A stretch of DNA of 6,140 nucleotides from an uncultured Nitrosotalea sp. (GCA_946478655.1 CAMLDG010000029.1:1-6140); one strand, 5' to 3'; positions 1 to 5,760 are shown, numbered from the stretch's first letter. The notes: generated from the sequence alone by a model not told the origin. Program-made: numbers and translations.

Positions 1-84
1 TTATCTGAAGAGCTAAAGGACTGTGATTTGATGATAGATGTATTACCAGAAATAATGTACCTCAAGAAAAAAGTCTATGCCTAA
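1..84 (+). pseudogene. 5' fragment of 3-hydroxyacyl-CoA dehydrogenase, ending in an in-frame TAA
   Basis: The frame is open from the left edge and reads as the end of the NAD-binding Rossmann domain of 3-hydroxyacyl-CoA dehydrogenase: a 'DCDLMIDVLPE' stretch stands where the family normally has D-L-V-I-E-A-V-P-E, followed by 'LKKKVYA'. The next codon, at 82-84, is TAA. After it the same frame continues without any shift as V-D-K-V-V-P-Q-K, exactly as the family does. The family usually has Glu at this point (Y-A-E-[LV]-D-K), so a single G-to-T change (GAA to TAA) explains the stop. The gene's true start lies left of the window. The stop is seen directly; whether it is real gene decay or a base-calling error at a contig or read end cannot be told here. 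The family consensus is from memory. Confidence 0.75.
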
Positions 85-93
85 GTAGACAAG

Positions 94-909
94 GTGGTAC
101 CGCAAAAGACAGTCTTTGCATCAAACACTAGCACATTACCCATAACAGAGATTGCAAACACTACATCTAGACCTGAGAGATTCATCGGAATACACTTTTT
201 CAACCCACCACAATTAATGAAACTAGTTGAGGTAATACCAGGACAAAAGACATCAAAGGACCTGGTTGATACAACAATTAGTTTTGTAAAATCAGTCTCA
301 AAAGAACCAGTGGTATGTAAAAGAGACGTACCAGGTTTTATCGTAAACAGGCTATTCATTCCACTAGTACACGAAGCAGCATATGCAATGGACAGGACTG
401 GCGCAACAAAAGAAGAGATTGATTCTGCAGTAAAATTCACCCTACATTTTCCAATGGGAATATTTGAGTTGGCAGACTTTACTGGCATGGATGTAATTCA
501 CAAGGCTACACTAGAGATGCATTCACGTGACAAAAAAGTAATCAATCCACACCCTTTGATTGAAAAACTGTACAATGAAAAGAAGTTAGGGCAGAAAAGC
601 GGAGAGGGATTCTACAAGTATTCTGGAGAACAATACGAAAGAATCAATCTTACAGAAGAGCTTGCAAAGAAATTCAATCCAATACAATTGCTTGGAAATG
701 TTTTAAACAATGCGGCATGGCTTGTAACAAATCAAGCAAGTGATGTTCCAGAAATAGAAAAGGCGTTATCACTTGGAATGGGACTCAAAAAACCACTGTT
801 TGAGACCGCAAAAGGTTTTGGAATGCAAAACATCGTATCAGAGTTACAAAGACTTGCAAAAGAGAACAAGTTCTACGAACCTGACCCGTATCTAGTATCT
901 CTCAAGTAG
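94..909 (+). CDS. 3-hydroxyacyl-CoA dehydrogenase, downstream part of an interrupted gene
   Basis: This NAD-dependent enzyme oxidises (S)-3-hydroxyacyl-CoA to 3-oxoacyl-CoA. In thaumarchaea the likely role is 3-hydroxybutyryl-CoA oxidation in the 3-hydroxypropionate/4-hydroxybutyrate carbon-fixation cycle. Numbered from the GTG at 94, it shows the substrate-site 'SNTS' at residues 10-13, the catalytic His34 in 'HFFNPP', its partner Glu46 (12 residues later, as in the human enzyme) and the 'GFIVNR' Asn85. The C-terminal helical 3HCDH domain follows, with 'GQKSGEGFY' around 168-176. The GTG at 94 is only the first start-like codon after an in-frame TAA at 82-84. Homology continues upstream of that stop, so 94 is probably not the natural start. 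A protein begun here would lack nearly all of the NAD-binding fold and could not be an active dehydrogenase. The 3' end overlaps the convergent LOG-like gene by 8 bases. Family assignment is firm; the exact substrate is inferred. Confidence 0.85.
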   Translation: MVPQKTVFASNTSTLPITEIANTTSRPERFIGIHFFNPPQLMKLVEVIPGQKTSKDLVDTTISFVKSVSKEPVVCKRDVPGFIVNRLFIPLVHEAAYAMDRTGATKEEIDSAVKFTLHFPMGIFELADFTGMDVIHKATLEMHSRDKKVINPHPLIEKLYNEKKLGQKSGEGFYKYSGEQYERINLTEELAKKFNPIQLLGNVLNNAAWLVTNQASDVPEIEKALSLGMGLKKPLFETAKGFGMQNIVSELQRLAKENKFYEPDPYLVSLK

Positions 910-1414
910 AGCGGATTTTTTCAAGAATTACTTTAACTGCTTCTTTTGGCGAAGAGACCCCGGTTATTAGTACATTTTTTCTGTGATCTAAATATTGGTC
1001 TGCATATTTTTCTGCAATACCACCACTATTTTTTATTGCAACTATTGGTTTTTTGTACATGTATGCAGCACATGTCTCAGACAATGTGCCAGACCCACCG
1101 CCAATTATTATCACGCCATCTCCAGATAATGCATTTAGAAAATCTCTTGCAAGTCCCATGCCGCTTGGTATGACAATATCACAATACTCATTTGCAAAGG
1201 ATGGTTCGTTTTGTGGGATTATTCCAACAGTCAAGCCTCCAGCATCTTTTGCACCATGGCATGCAGCTTTCATCACACCTTCAAGCCCGCCAGTTATCAA
1301 AACGGCTCCAGACTTTGCAACTTCCATACCTGTATCATATGCAAGTTTTGCAGTTTCTGGAGTAATTCCACTCTCATTATGCCCAATTATTAAAATCTGA
1401 ATTTTTTTTGGCAC
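902..1414 (-). CDS. SLOG/LOG-like Rossmann-fold protein (TIGR00725-type)
   Basis: A 170-residue single-domain protein with an alternating beta-alpha Rossmann pattern. It opens with a hydrophobic strand and 'GHNESG' (residues 11-16), has 'TGGLEGVMKAA' at 41-51, Arg90 in 'GLARD', and 'GGGSGTLSE' at 105-113. That last motif is a variant of the PGGxGTxxE signature of LOG proteins (cytokinin riboside 5'-monophosphate phosphoribohydrolases, often labelled lysine decarboxylase), with Gly in place of Pro. The family binds nucleotide-like ligands. Substrate and pathway cannot be assigned here, and hydrolase activity is not shown. The start is GTG at 1412-1414; I see no in-frame ATG just upstream, and the first strand begins straight after it. 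It is the same strand as, and 67 bases downstream of, the aldolase/phosphatase gene. Its TGA lies inside the convergent dehydrogenase gene. Family assignment is good; function is unknown. Confidence 0.85.
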   Translation of the reverse strand: MPKKIQILIIGHNESGITPETAKLAYDTGMEVAKSGAVLITGGLEGVMKAACHGAKDAGGLTVGIIPQNEPSFANEYCDIVIPSGMGLARDFLNALSGDGVIIIGGGSGTLSETCAAYMYKKPIVAIKNSGGIAEKYADQYLDHRKNVLITGVSSPKEAVKVILEKIRST

Positions 1415-1436
1415 AAATAGAATGAAAAAATTGAGC

Positions 1437-1445
1437 TAATAAAAA
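1437..1445 (-). promoter_or_regulatory. weak TATA-like box upstream of the LOG-like gene
   Basis: On the minus strand this reads TTTTTATTA, centred about 27 bases before the GTG start at 1414. That spacing suits a leaderless archaeal transcript. The stretch is simply AT-rich, so the call is weak, and co-transcription from the upstream aldolase/phosphatase gene is also possible. Confidence 0.3.
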
Positions 1446-1471
1446 TTGTATTTAGAAAATTGAAAAGAAAG

Positions 1472-1489
1472 GTACCTTTTCCTAGGTAC
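1472..1489 (-). terminator. possible hairpin and T-rich end for the aldolase/phosphatase transcript
   Basis: GTACCT at 1472-1477 and AGGTAC at 1484-1489 are perfect reverse complements around a 6-base loop. The stem includes part of the stop codon of the aldolase/phosphatase gene. On the minus strand it is followed by a T-rich run (TTTCTTTTC), which is the usual core of archaeal termination. The stem is short and may be chance. Confidence 0.3.
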
Positions 1490-3152
1490 TTGTCTCGGTT
1501 TTTGGTGTAGTTGTAGAAGGTGCACTTGCAGGTTTTGTTGCAGCAGTATCTGCCTTTTTCTTTCTAGGTGCACGTGGTTTTTTTACTTTTGATTCAGTAC
1601 TTTTTGATTCTGATTTTTGAGATGGTGCTGTTTGTGGTTTTGGTTGTTGAGGCTTTTGTTGTTGTGGAGGTCTTTGACCTTGAGGACGTTGTTGGTTTTG
1701 TTGTGGTTTCTGTTGTGGATGCTGACCCTGTTGTGGTCTGTTACCTTGTTGTGGTTTTTGACCTGGTCTTTGTCCTTGTTGCGGCCTGTTACCTTGTGGA
1801 GGTCGTTGTCCCGGTTGTTGAGGTCTATTGCCTTGCTGCGGTGGTCTCTGACCCTGTTGTTGTGGTCTATTTCCATGCTGTGGTTTTTGACCAGGCTTTT
1901 GGCCTTGTTGCGGACGTTGTCCCTGTTGTGGTCTGTTACCTTGTTGTGGTTTCTGTCCAGGTCTTTGTCCTTGTGGTCTCTGACCTTTTTGTTGTTGAGG
2001 TCTGTTGCCTTGATTTTGTTTTTGTCCGTGTTTTACATTTGGACTTGATCCTGGAATTGGTCTCATTTTATTCCAAAGTATACTCATTCTTGCTTTATAC
2101 CCGACACCATATTCTAGCTCGTCTGGAACAAGTGTTGCAGGATGAACAAATCCTTGACTTCGAATTGCAATTGCTCGCTTCATTGCGATACTTCTGATAT
2201 AATCCCAGTCTACAGAACCAAATCCGTCTACTGGACCAGTCAAGATGCCATTATGCATTGAAAACACCAATGCAGATACAATTGGTATTGCATAGTTGAT
2301 GCTTGCTGGCGAATTAATTTTCACTGGCATCAAAGGCATGTGATGACTTCCTCGGGTATTTCCTGCCACAAGATGTGGGTTGTTAAATGCAGAGCCTGCC
2401 TCTTCTGTTGCTGGAAAGTCTTTTTGAGTTCTTATGATACAAATTGGGTCATCTTTTCCAACATAGGTTCCTGCAATATTATGCAGTCTGTCAGTTGATG
2501 CTGCCAATATTGGCTGGTTGTCTTTGGTAGTTACTGTGGATACCACATATCTTCCAGGATACATCAAGGCAGCTTCTAGTGTTGGCTTGTCTTCCCACAT
2601 GTTTAGTGTGGCAATCTTGCCCTTTTCTACATCCATAACAGTAATTCTGACACCTTTTGACAGGTTTTGGTTTACAATCAATCCTGTATTGGATAGTGTA
2701 TCTACAAACATTCTGTAGAATGGATAGTTGAATGCACCTGGCTCTGTCTTGTCTGCCGCATAAATTGTAAATGCTTCGTTTGGTCTTTCTTCAAAGGTCA
2801 TCTCTGCGACGCCAGGTCCCATGCCTTTTACGTTTCCAGAAAATGAATCTTTTAGGAGGTCTTGGCCTGCACCGTAGAGTCCTTCACTTTTAGCAACTCG
2901 TGTTGCAGCTTCAAATGCTCTCCATGCAAGTCCGTGAATTTGAGAATTGTTAACGCCCTTTGTATGAGTCATGACGATATGTATGTCATCACCGCAATAT
3001 CCAACATAGGAATCAATCAAGAGTCCTTTACCGTCTTTTCTTACTTGGGGCTTTACAAGATTTTTTACTGCATTTAGTAGACCATCACTTGGTCTAGTAT
3101 GTCCGCCTATTCCGCCGACATCAGCTTTGATTACCGATACTGTAATTTTCAT
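1482..3152 (-). CDS. fbp: bifunctional fructose-1,6-bisphosphate aldolase/phosphatase with a long Q/P/G/R-rich C-terminal tail
   Basis: This gluconeogenic enzyme makes fructose 1,6-bisphosphate from triose phosphates and removes the 1-phosphate to give fructose 6-phosphate, in the cytoplasm. Residues 1-366 match the archaeal FBPA/P family: metal ligands Asp11, His18, Asp55-Asp56, Gln97 and Asp134, then 'GTYVGKDDP' with Tyr230 and the Schiff-base Lys233 (Tyr229/Lys232 in crenarchaeal enzymes), and 'RGSHHMPLMPV' at 267-277. The start fits because the family begins 'MK.T.SVIKAD', and a TATA box lies about 28 bases upstream. The family normally ends near residue 370-400; this protein goes on to 556. 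Residues 375-508 are almost only Gln, Pro, Gly, Arg, Lys and Asn, with six 'GNRPQQ' copies. Residues 509-556 are Lys/Ser/Thr/Ala-rich with 'KKPRAPRKKK'. There is no Asp or Glu from 348 to 514. The catalytic call is firm; the tail's role is unknown. Confidence 0.95.
   Translation of the reverse strand: MKITVSVIKADVGGIGGHTRPSDGLLNAVKNLVKPQVRKDGKGLLIDSYVGYCGDDIHIVMTHTKGVNNSQIHGLAWRAFEAATRVAKSEGLYGAGQDLLKDSFSGNVKGMGPGVAEMTFEERPNEAFTIYAADKTEPGAFNYPFYRMFVDTLSNTGLIVNQNLSKGVRITVMDVEKGKIATLNMWEDKPTLEAALMYPGRYVVSTVTTKDNQPILAASTDRLHNIAGTYVGKDDPICIIRTQKDFPATEEAGSAFNNPHLVAGNTRGSHHMPLMPVKINSPASINYAIPIVSALVFSMHNGILTGPVDGFGSVDWDYIRSIAMKRAIAIRSQGFVHPATLVPDELEYGVGYKARMSILWNKMRPIPGSSPNVKHGQKQNQGNRPQQQKGQRPQGQRPGQKPQQGNRPQQGQRPQQGQKPGQKPQHGNRPQQQGQRPPQQGNRPQQPGQRPPQGNRPQQGQRPGQKPQQGNRPQQGQHPQQKPQQNQQRPQGQRPPQQQKPQQPKPQTAPSQKSESKSTESKVKKPRAPRKKKADTAATKPASAPSTTTPKTETST
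1629..2030 (-). repeat. degenerate tandem repeat coding the Q/P/G/R-rich tail
   Basis: This stretch codes residues 375-508 of the aldolase/phosphatase. Units built on GNRPQQ, GQRP and GQKPQ recur irregularly; GNRPQQ starts at residues 382, 405, 427, 441, 454 and 470. A 32-base sequence occurs identically at 1726-1757 and 1921-1952, offset by 195 bases, which is exactly 65 codons. Residues 395-412 and 460-477 are identical. The + strand is strongly G/T-rich with few A, which leaves other frames open without meaning. Confidence 0.9.
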
Positions 3153-3174
3153 TATTCATTATGATCAAATAGTT

Positions 3175-3183
3175 CGATTTATA
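3175..3183 (-). promoter_or_regulatory. TATA box of the aldolase/phosphatase gene
   Basis: On the minus strand this reads TATAAATCG, a near-ideal archaeal TATA box. Its TATAAAT core is centred about 28 bases before the ATG at 3152, which predicts a transcript starting at or within a few bases of the ATG. I see no Shine-Dalgarno sequence between box and start. Confidence 0.6.
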
Positions 3184-3263
3184 CCATGTGAAAAAAATTG
3201 ATCTGGATGATCGAGTCAGAAAATAATTCAATTTTTGACGAAAAAAAATTCAAAAAATGAAAA

Positions 3264-3275
3264 TGCTAATAAAGC
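3264..3275 (+). promoter_or_regulatory. TATA-like box of the EF-1alpha operon
   Basis: TGCTAATAAAGC lies about 27 bases before the ATG at 3297, preceded by an A-rich tract (3241-3263) that could hold a BRE-type element. The bases between box and ATG contain no Shine-Dalgarno match, so a leaderless or very short leader is likely. The whole 3153-3296 interval is a divergent promoter region shared with the aldolase/phosphatase gene and shows no other gene. Confidence 0.5.
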
Positions 3276-3296
3276 CCTTCTCAAGTAACATCCTTC

Positions 3297-4607
3297 ATGA
3301 GTAGCGCAGCAGCAAGAAAACCTCACTTGAACATGATTGTCGTAGGACACATCGATAACGGCAAATCTACAACCATGGGTCACTTTTTAATGGACTTGGG
3401 ATTAGTAGATGAAAGAACAATTGCCTCACATGCAGCCGAATCCGAGAAGACCGGAAAAGGTGACACTTTCAAATATGCATGGGTCATGGACAATATCAAA
3501 GACGAAAGAGAGAGAGGTATCACAATCGACTTTGCGTTTCAAAAATTTGAATCACCAAAGTACTTCTTCACATTAATTGATGCACCAGGTCACAGAGACT
3601 TTATCAAAAACATGATCACAGGAGCCTCAGAGGCAGACTGTGCAGTTTTGGTCTTGTCAGCAAAAGAAGGTGAAACTGATACTGCAACAGCACCAGGTGG
3701 ACAAGCAAGAGAACATGCTTTCTTACTTAGAACACTAGGTGTAGGACAACTAGTAGTAGCAATCAACAAGATGGACGACAGCAATTACTCTGAAGCAGCA
3801 TTCAAGACTGCAAAAGAAAAGGCAGAAAAATTGCTAAAGTCAGTAGGTTACAAGCTTGAAAGCGTAGCAATCATTCCAGTTTCAGGTTGGAAAGGAGACA
3901 ACTTGGTAAAGAAATCACCAAACATGGCATGGTGGACAGGAAAGACATTGTTCGAAGCATTTGATGAATTCAAACTACCAGACAAGCCAACCGGAAAACC
4001 ACTCAGAATTCCAATTCAAGATGTTTACACAATCACCGGTGTAGGTACCGTCCCAGTAGGACGTGTAGAAACCGGAGTTGCAAAACCAGGTATGAAGATA
4101 GTTGTAATGCCATCTGGAGCAGTCGGTGAAATCAAGTCAATTGAAACCCACCACACTGAAATGCCATCAGCAGAACCAGGTGACAACATCGGATTCAACC
4201 TCAGAGGTATTGAAAAGAAAGATATCCACAGAGGAGATGTAATCGGAACAGCTGATTCACCACCAAACGTTGCAAAAGAATTCCGAGCACAAATCATAGT
4301 TATTCATCATCCAACAGCAATTGCACCTGGATACACACCAGTAATGCATGCACATACCGCTCAAGTTGCAGCAACCATAGTAGCATTTGAAGCAAAAATA
4401 AATCCACAGTCCGGTGCAATTGAAGAAAAAGATCCAAAGTTCTTAAAGGCAGGAGATTCTGCAATCGTTAGAATCAAGCCAGTAAGACCATTGTGCATCG
4501 AGACATTTGGTGAATTCCCAGAGATGGGTAGATTTGCTCTCAGAGACATGGGTGCAACAATTGCAGCAGGCATTGTAAAAGAGATCACTGAGAAATACAC
4601 AAAATAG
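3297..4607 (+). CDS. tuf: translation elongation factor 1-alpha (EF-Tu/aEF1A)
   Basis: This GTPase delivers aminoacyl-tRNA to the ribosome. At 436 residues it is the usual archaeal length. All G motifs are present: P-loop 'GHIDNGKST' at 17-25, 'RGITID' with switch-I Thr76, 'DAPGHRDF' at 95-102 with catalytic His99, 'NKMD' at 157-160 and 'SGW' at 196-198. The two beta-barrel domains follow (roughly 230-325 and 326-436), including 'RVETG' at 256-260 and 'GRFALRDMG' at 411-419. The P-loop has Asn21 where many bacterial and archaeal factors have His and eukaryotes have Ser. The ATG at 3297 fits the family N-terminus and the upstream TATA-like box. It is the first gene of a likely operon with S10 and Rpo12. 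The usual archaeal neighbour S7 is not upstream; a metabolic gene is divergent instead. Confidence 0.97.
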   Translation: MSSAAARKPHLNMIVVGHIDNGKSTTMGHFLMDLGLVDERTIASHAAESEKTGKGDTFKYAWVMDNIKDERERGITIDFAFQKFESPKYFFTLIDAPGHRDFIKNMITGASEADCAVLVLSAKEGETDTATAPGGQAREHAFLLRTLGVGQLVVAINKMDDSNYSEAAFKTAKEKAEKLLKSVGYKLESVAIIPVSGWKGDNLVKKSPNMAWWTGKTLFEAFDEFKLPDKPTGKPLRIPIQDVYTITGVGTVPVGRVETGVAKPGMKIVVMPSGAVGEIKSIETHHTEMPSAEPGDNIGFNLRGIEKKDIHRGDVIGTADSPPNVAKEFRAQIIVIHHPTAIAPGYTPVMHAHTAQVAATIVAFEAKINPQSGAIEEKDPKFLKAGDSAIVRIKPVRPLCIETFGEFPEMGRFALRDMGATIAAGIVKEITEKYTK

Positions 4608-4615
4608 GGACCTGA

Positions 4616-4924
4616 ATGACCCAGACAGCCCGAATTAAATTAACAAGCACATCTCTCTTGAGACTTGACGGGGTCTGTACTGAAATCAAGGGCATCGGAG
4701 AAAAGACCGGTGTTAAAGTAAAAGGTCCAACACCATTACCAGTAAAAACACTAAATGTTGTTACAAGAAAGTCACCATGTGGTCAAGGTACAAACACATA
4801 TGAAAAATGGGAAATGAGAATCCACAGACGAGTAATTGATCTTGGTGCCGATGACAGAGCAATAAGACAGCTCATGAGAATTAAAATTCCAAACGATGTT
4901 TACATTGAACTTACTTTGAAATAG
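4616..4924 (+). CDS. rpsJ: 30S ribosomal protein S10 (uS10)
   Basis: A component of the small ribosomal subunit head, 102 residues, the normal archaeal length. It begins 'MTQTARIKLTST' and has the family's 'GPTPLPVKTLNVVTRKSPCGQGTNT' type loop region around 37-61, then 'WEMRIHRRVIDL' at 65-76, and ends in the last beta strand 'PNDVYIELTLK'. The ATG follows the EF-1alpha stop by 8 bases. The short gap carries only a weak GGGA-type Shine-Dalgarno candidate at the EF-1alpha stop, so expression by co-transcription and reinitiation is likely. EF-1alpha followed by S10 is a common archaeal order, which supports both calls. Confidence 0.95.
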   Translation: MTQTARIKLTSTSLLRLDGVCTEIKGIGEKTGVKVKGPTPLPVKTLNVVTRKSPCGQGTNTYEKWEMRIHRRVIDLGADDRAIRQLMRIKIPNDVYIELTLK

Positions 4925-4936
4925 ATTTTGATAAAA

Positions 4937-5131
4937 ATGTCTGAACCAACACAAGAAATACCAGCAGAAGAGAAACCAACTAGCTTTAGCGTTTTCTATT
5001 CATGCATGCGTTGTGGAACCCAAGTGTCCCAGTCAGAATTAACAAGACTGCCAGAAATAAAATGCATTTGTGGTTTTAGAGTATTTACAAAAGTCAGACC
5101 ACCAGTAGTAAAGACAATCAAGGCATTCTAG
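4937..5131 (+). CDS. rpoP: DNA-directed RNA polymerase subunit Rpo12 (subunit P)
   Basis: A small zinc-binding subunit of archaeal RNA polymerase, the counterpart of eukaryotic Rpb12/Rpc10. With the ATG at 4937 it has 64 residues: an acidic, Pro-rich leader of about 15 residues, then 'FYSCMRCG' (Cys23, Cys26), 'LPEIKCICGFRV' (Cys43, Cys45) and the typical 'KVRPPVVKTIKAF' end. The second cysteine pair is spaced CxC, while the archaeal and eukaryotic versions I recall have CxxC; everything around it matches. An in-frame TTG at 4928 would add three residues, but ATG is preferred, leaving 12 bases after S10. Its stop overlaps the convergent C2H2 gene by 4 bases. Likely the last gene of the EF-1alpha operon. 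The call is strong on pattern and context. Confidence 0.88.
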   Translation: MSEPTQEIPAEEKPTSFSVFYSCMRCGTQVSQSELTRLPEIKCICGFRVFTKVRPPVVKTIKAF

Positions 5132-5328
5132 ACGTCTCTTTTACCGTGGTATGTGTGCATTCTTTGCATATGTGTCCGCATTGCTTCCATGCTTGGAAAA
5201 TTTTGGTTGCACATTTTACAATCATATTCTTTGCCGCTGTGATACAGCTGTTGGTGCTGCATTAGATACTCTTGTTGTCTAAATCTTGCACCGCAAACAT
5301 CACACTTGAATTTTTTGAAAATATTCAT
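5128..5328 (-). CDS. small two-finger C2H2 zinc-finger protein
   Basis: A 66-residue basic protein made almost wholly of two classical C2H2 fingers. Finger 1 has Cys9, Cys12, His25 and His30; finger 2 has Cys37, Cys40, His53 and His58. Both have C-x2-C-x12-H-x4-H spacing with the usual Phe and hydrophobic core positions. The linker 'SGKEYD' resembles the TGEKPY linker of eukaryotic zinc-finger proteins. Nucleic-acid binding is likely, but target and role are unknown. The ATG directly abuts the TAG of the upstream zinc-ribbon gene with no spacer, so the two are probably translated in a coupled way from one transcript. The stop lies in a CTAG shared with the convergent rpoP stop. Domain call firm; function unknown. 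Confidence 0.88.
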   Translation of the reverse strand: MNIFKKFKCDVCGARFRQQEYLMQHQQLYHSGKEYDCKMCNQNFPSMEAMRTHMQRMHTYHGKRDV

Positions 5329-5736
5329 CTAGCCCAGCTGTGCCTTGTGAGAGTCCCAGCATTGCCTGCACAATTGCCCGTCAAGTGCCCATTTTTTCTT
5401 TGGATTGTATCGTATCATGCCAAGTTTTTTTCCACAAACTTGACATGTTGATTTTTGGCTCTTAAACGTAAGATCCTTTTTATCAAAACATGATTTGCAT
5501 AAAAGACCAGTCATATCCCACTGGTATCGCGGCTCCCATAGATCCGGAACATCTTTTTCAATTCCACAAGTAACACATTTTTGTCGCAGACCAAGCTCGT
5601 AGAACTTTTTCATCTGGGTTACATAGCAATCCCCGCAAAGCGGTCCTTCAATATTCCATTCGCTCTTTGGTTTGTGTTTGTGGGATGACTCTTTTCCACA
5701 GATTGCACATACAATGGGCTTGCCAAACAGTTTCAT
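5329..5736 (-). CDS. uncharacterised protein with three tandem zinc-ribbon-like repeats
   Basis: A 135-residue protein containing twelve cysteines in three similar units. Each unit is CxxC-G, about 20-25 residues, an aromatic centre with a conserved Trp, then G-x-L-C-x2-C. The cysteines are 10/13 with 34/37, 54/57 with 80/83, and 98/101 with 123/126; the matching Trp residues are 27, 73 and 116, and the Gly residues 31, 77 and 120. Each unit probably binds one zinc. It is rich in Lys and has no signal peptide or membrane segment. I do not recognise a named family; nucleic-acid or protein binding is plausible but not shown. The ATG at 5736 follows a TATA-like box by about 28 bases, and the gene leads a two-gene unit with the C2H2 protein, which starts immediately after its stop. 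Confidence 0.85.
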   Translation of the reverse strand: MKLFGKPIVCAICGKESSHKHKPKSEWNIEGPLCGDCYVTQMKKFYELGLRQKCVTCGIEKDVPDLWEPRYQWDMTGLLCKSCFDKKDLTFKSQKSTCQVCGKKLGMIRYNPKKKWALDGQLCRQCWDSHKAQLG

Positions 5737-5760
5737 GATATTTTTACAGCACTAAATCCA

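Noticed and set aside
94..96. GTG at 94 as the true start of the dehydrogenase
   Set aside because: Family homology continues upstream in the same frame through the TAA at 82-84, and a protein begun at 94 would lack the NAD-binding domain.
902..909. Eight-base overlap of dehydrogenase and LOG-like gene as a sign of wrong gene ends
   Set aside because: Both stops are clear and both proteins end at plausible family positions; short convergent overlaps are common in compact genomes.
1583..1876. 97-residue minus-strand frame rich in Asn, His and Lys overlapping the tail
   Set aside because: It is a shifted reading of the same repeats, with no start signal or independent evidence.
1629..2030. 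CRISPR-like array
   Set aside because: Repeats are irregular, protein-coding and lack unique spacers of constant length.
1568..2197. Long + strand open frames (up to 209 residues) rich in Val and Leu opposite the enzyme tail
   Set aside because: They arise because the G/T-rich strand of a repetitive coding region has few stops; they show no domain and lie opposite a well-supported gene.
4025..4600. Minus-strand frames opposite the EF-1alpha gene
   Set aside because: They are shadows of a highly conserved gene with typical archaeal codon use on the + strand.
4928..4936. TTG start adding three residues to Rpo12
   Set aside because: The ATG at 4937 is a better start codon, and nothing in the family requires the extra residues.
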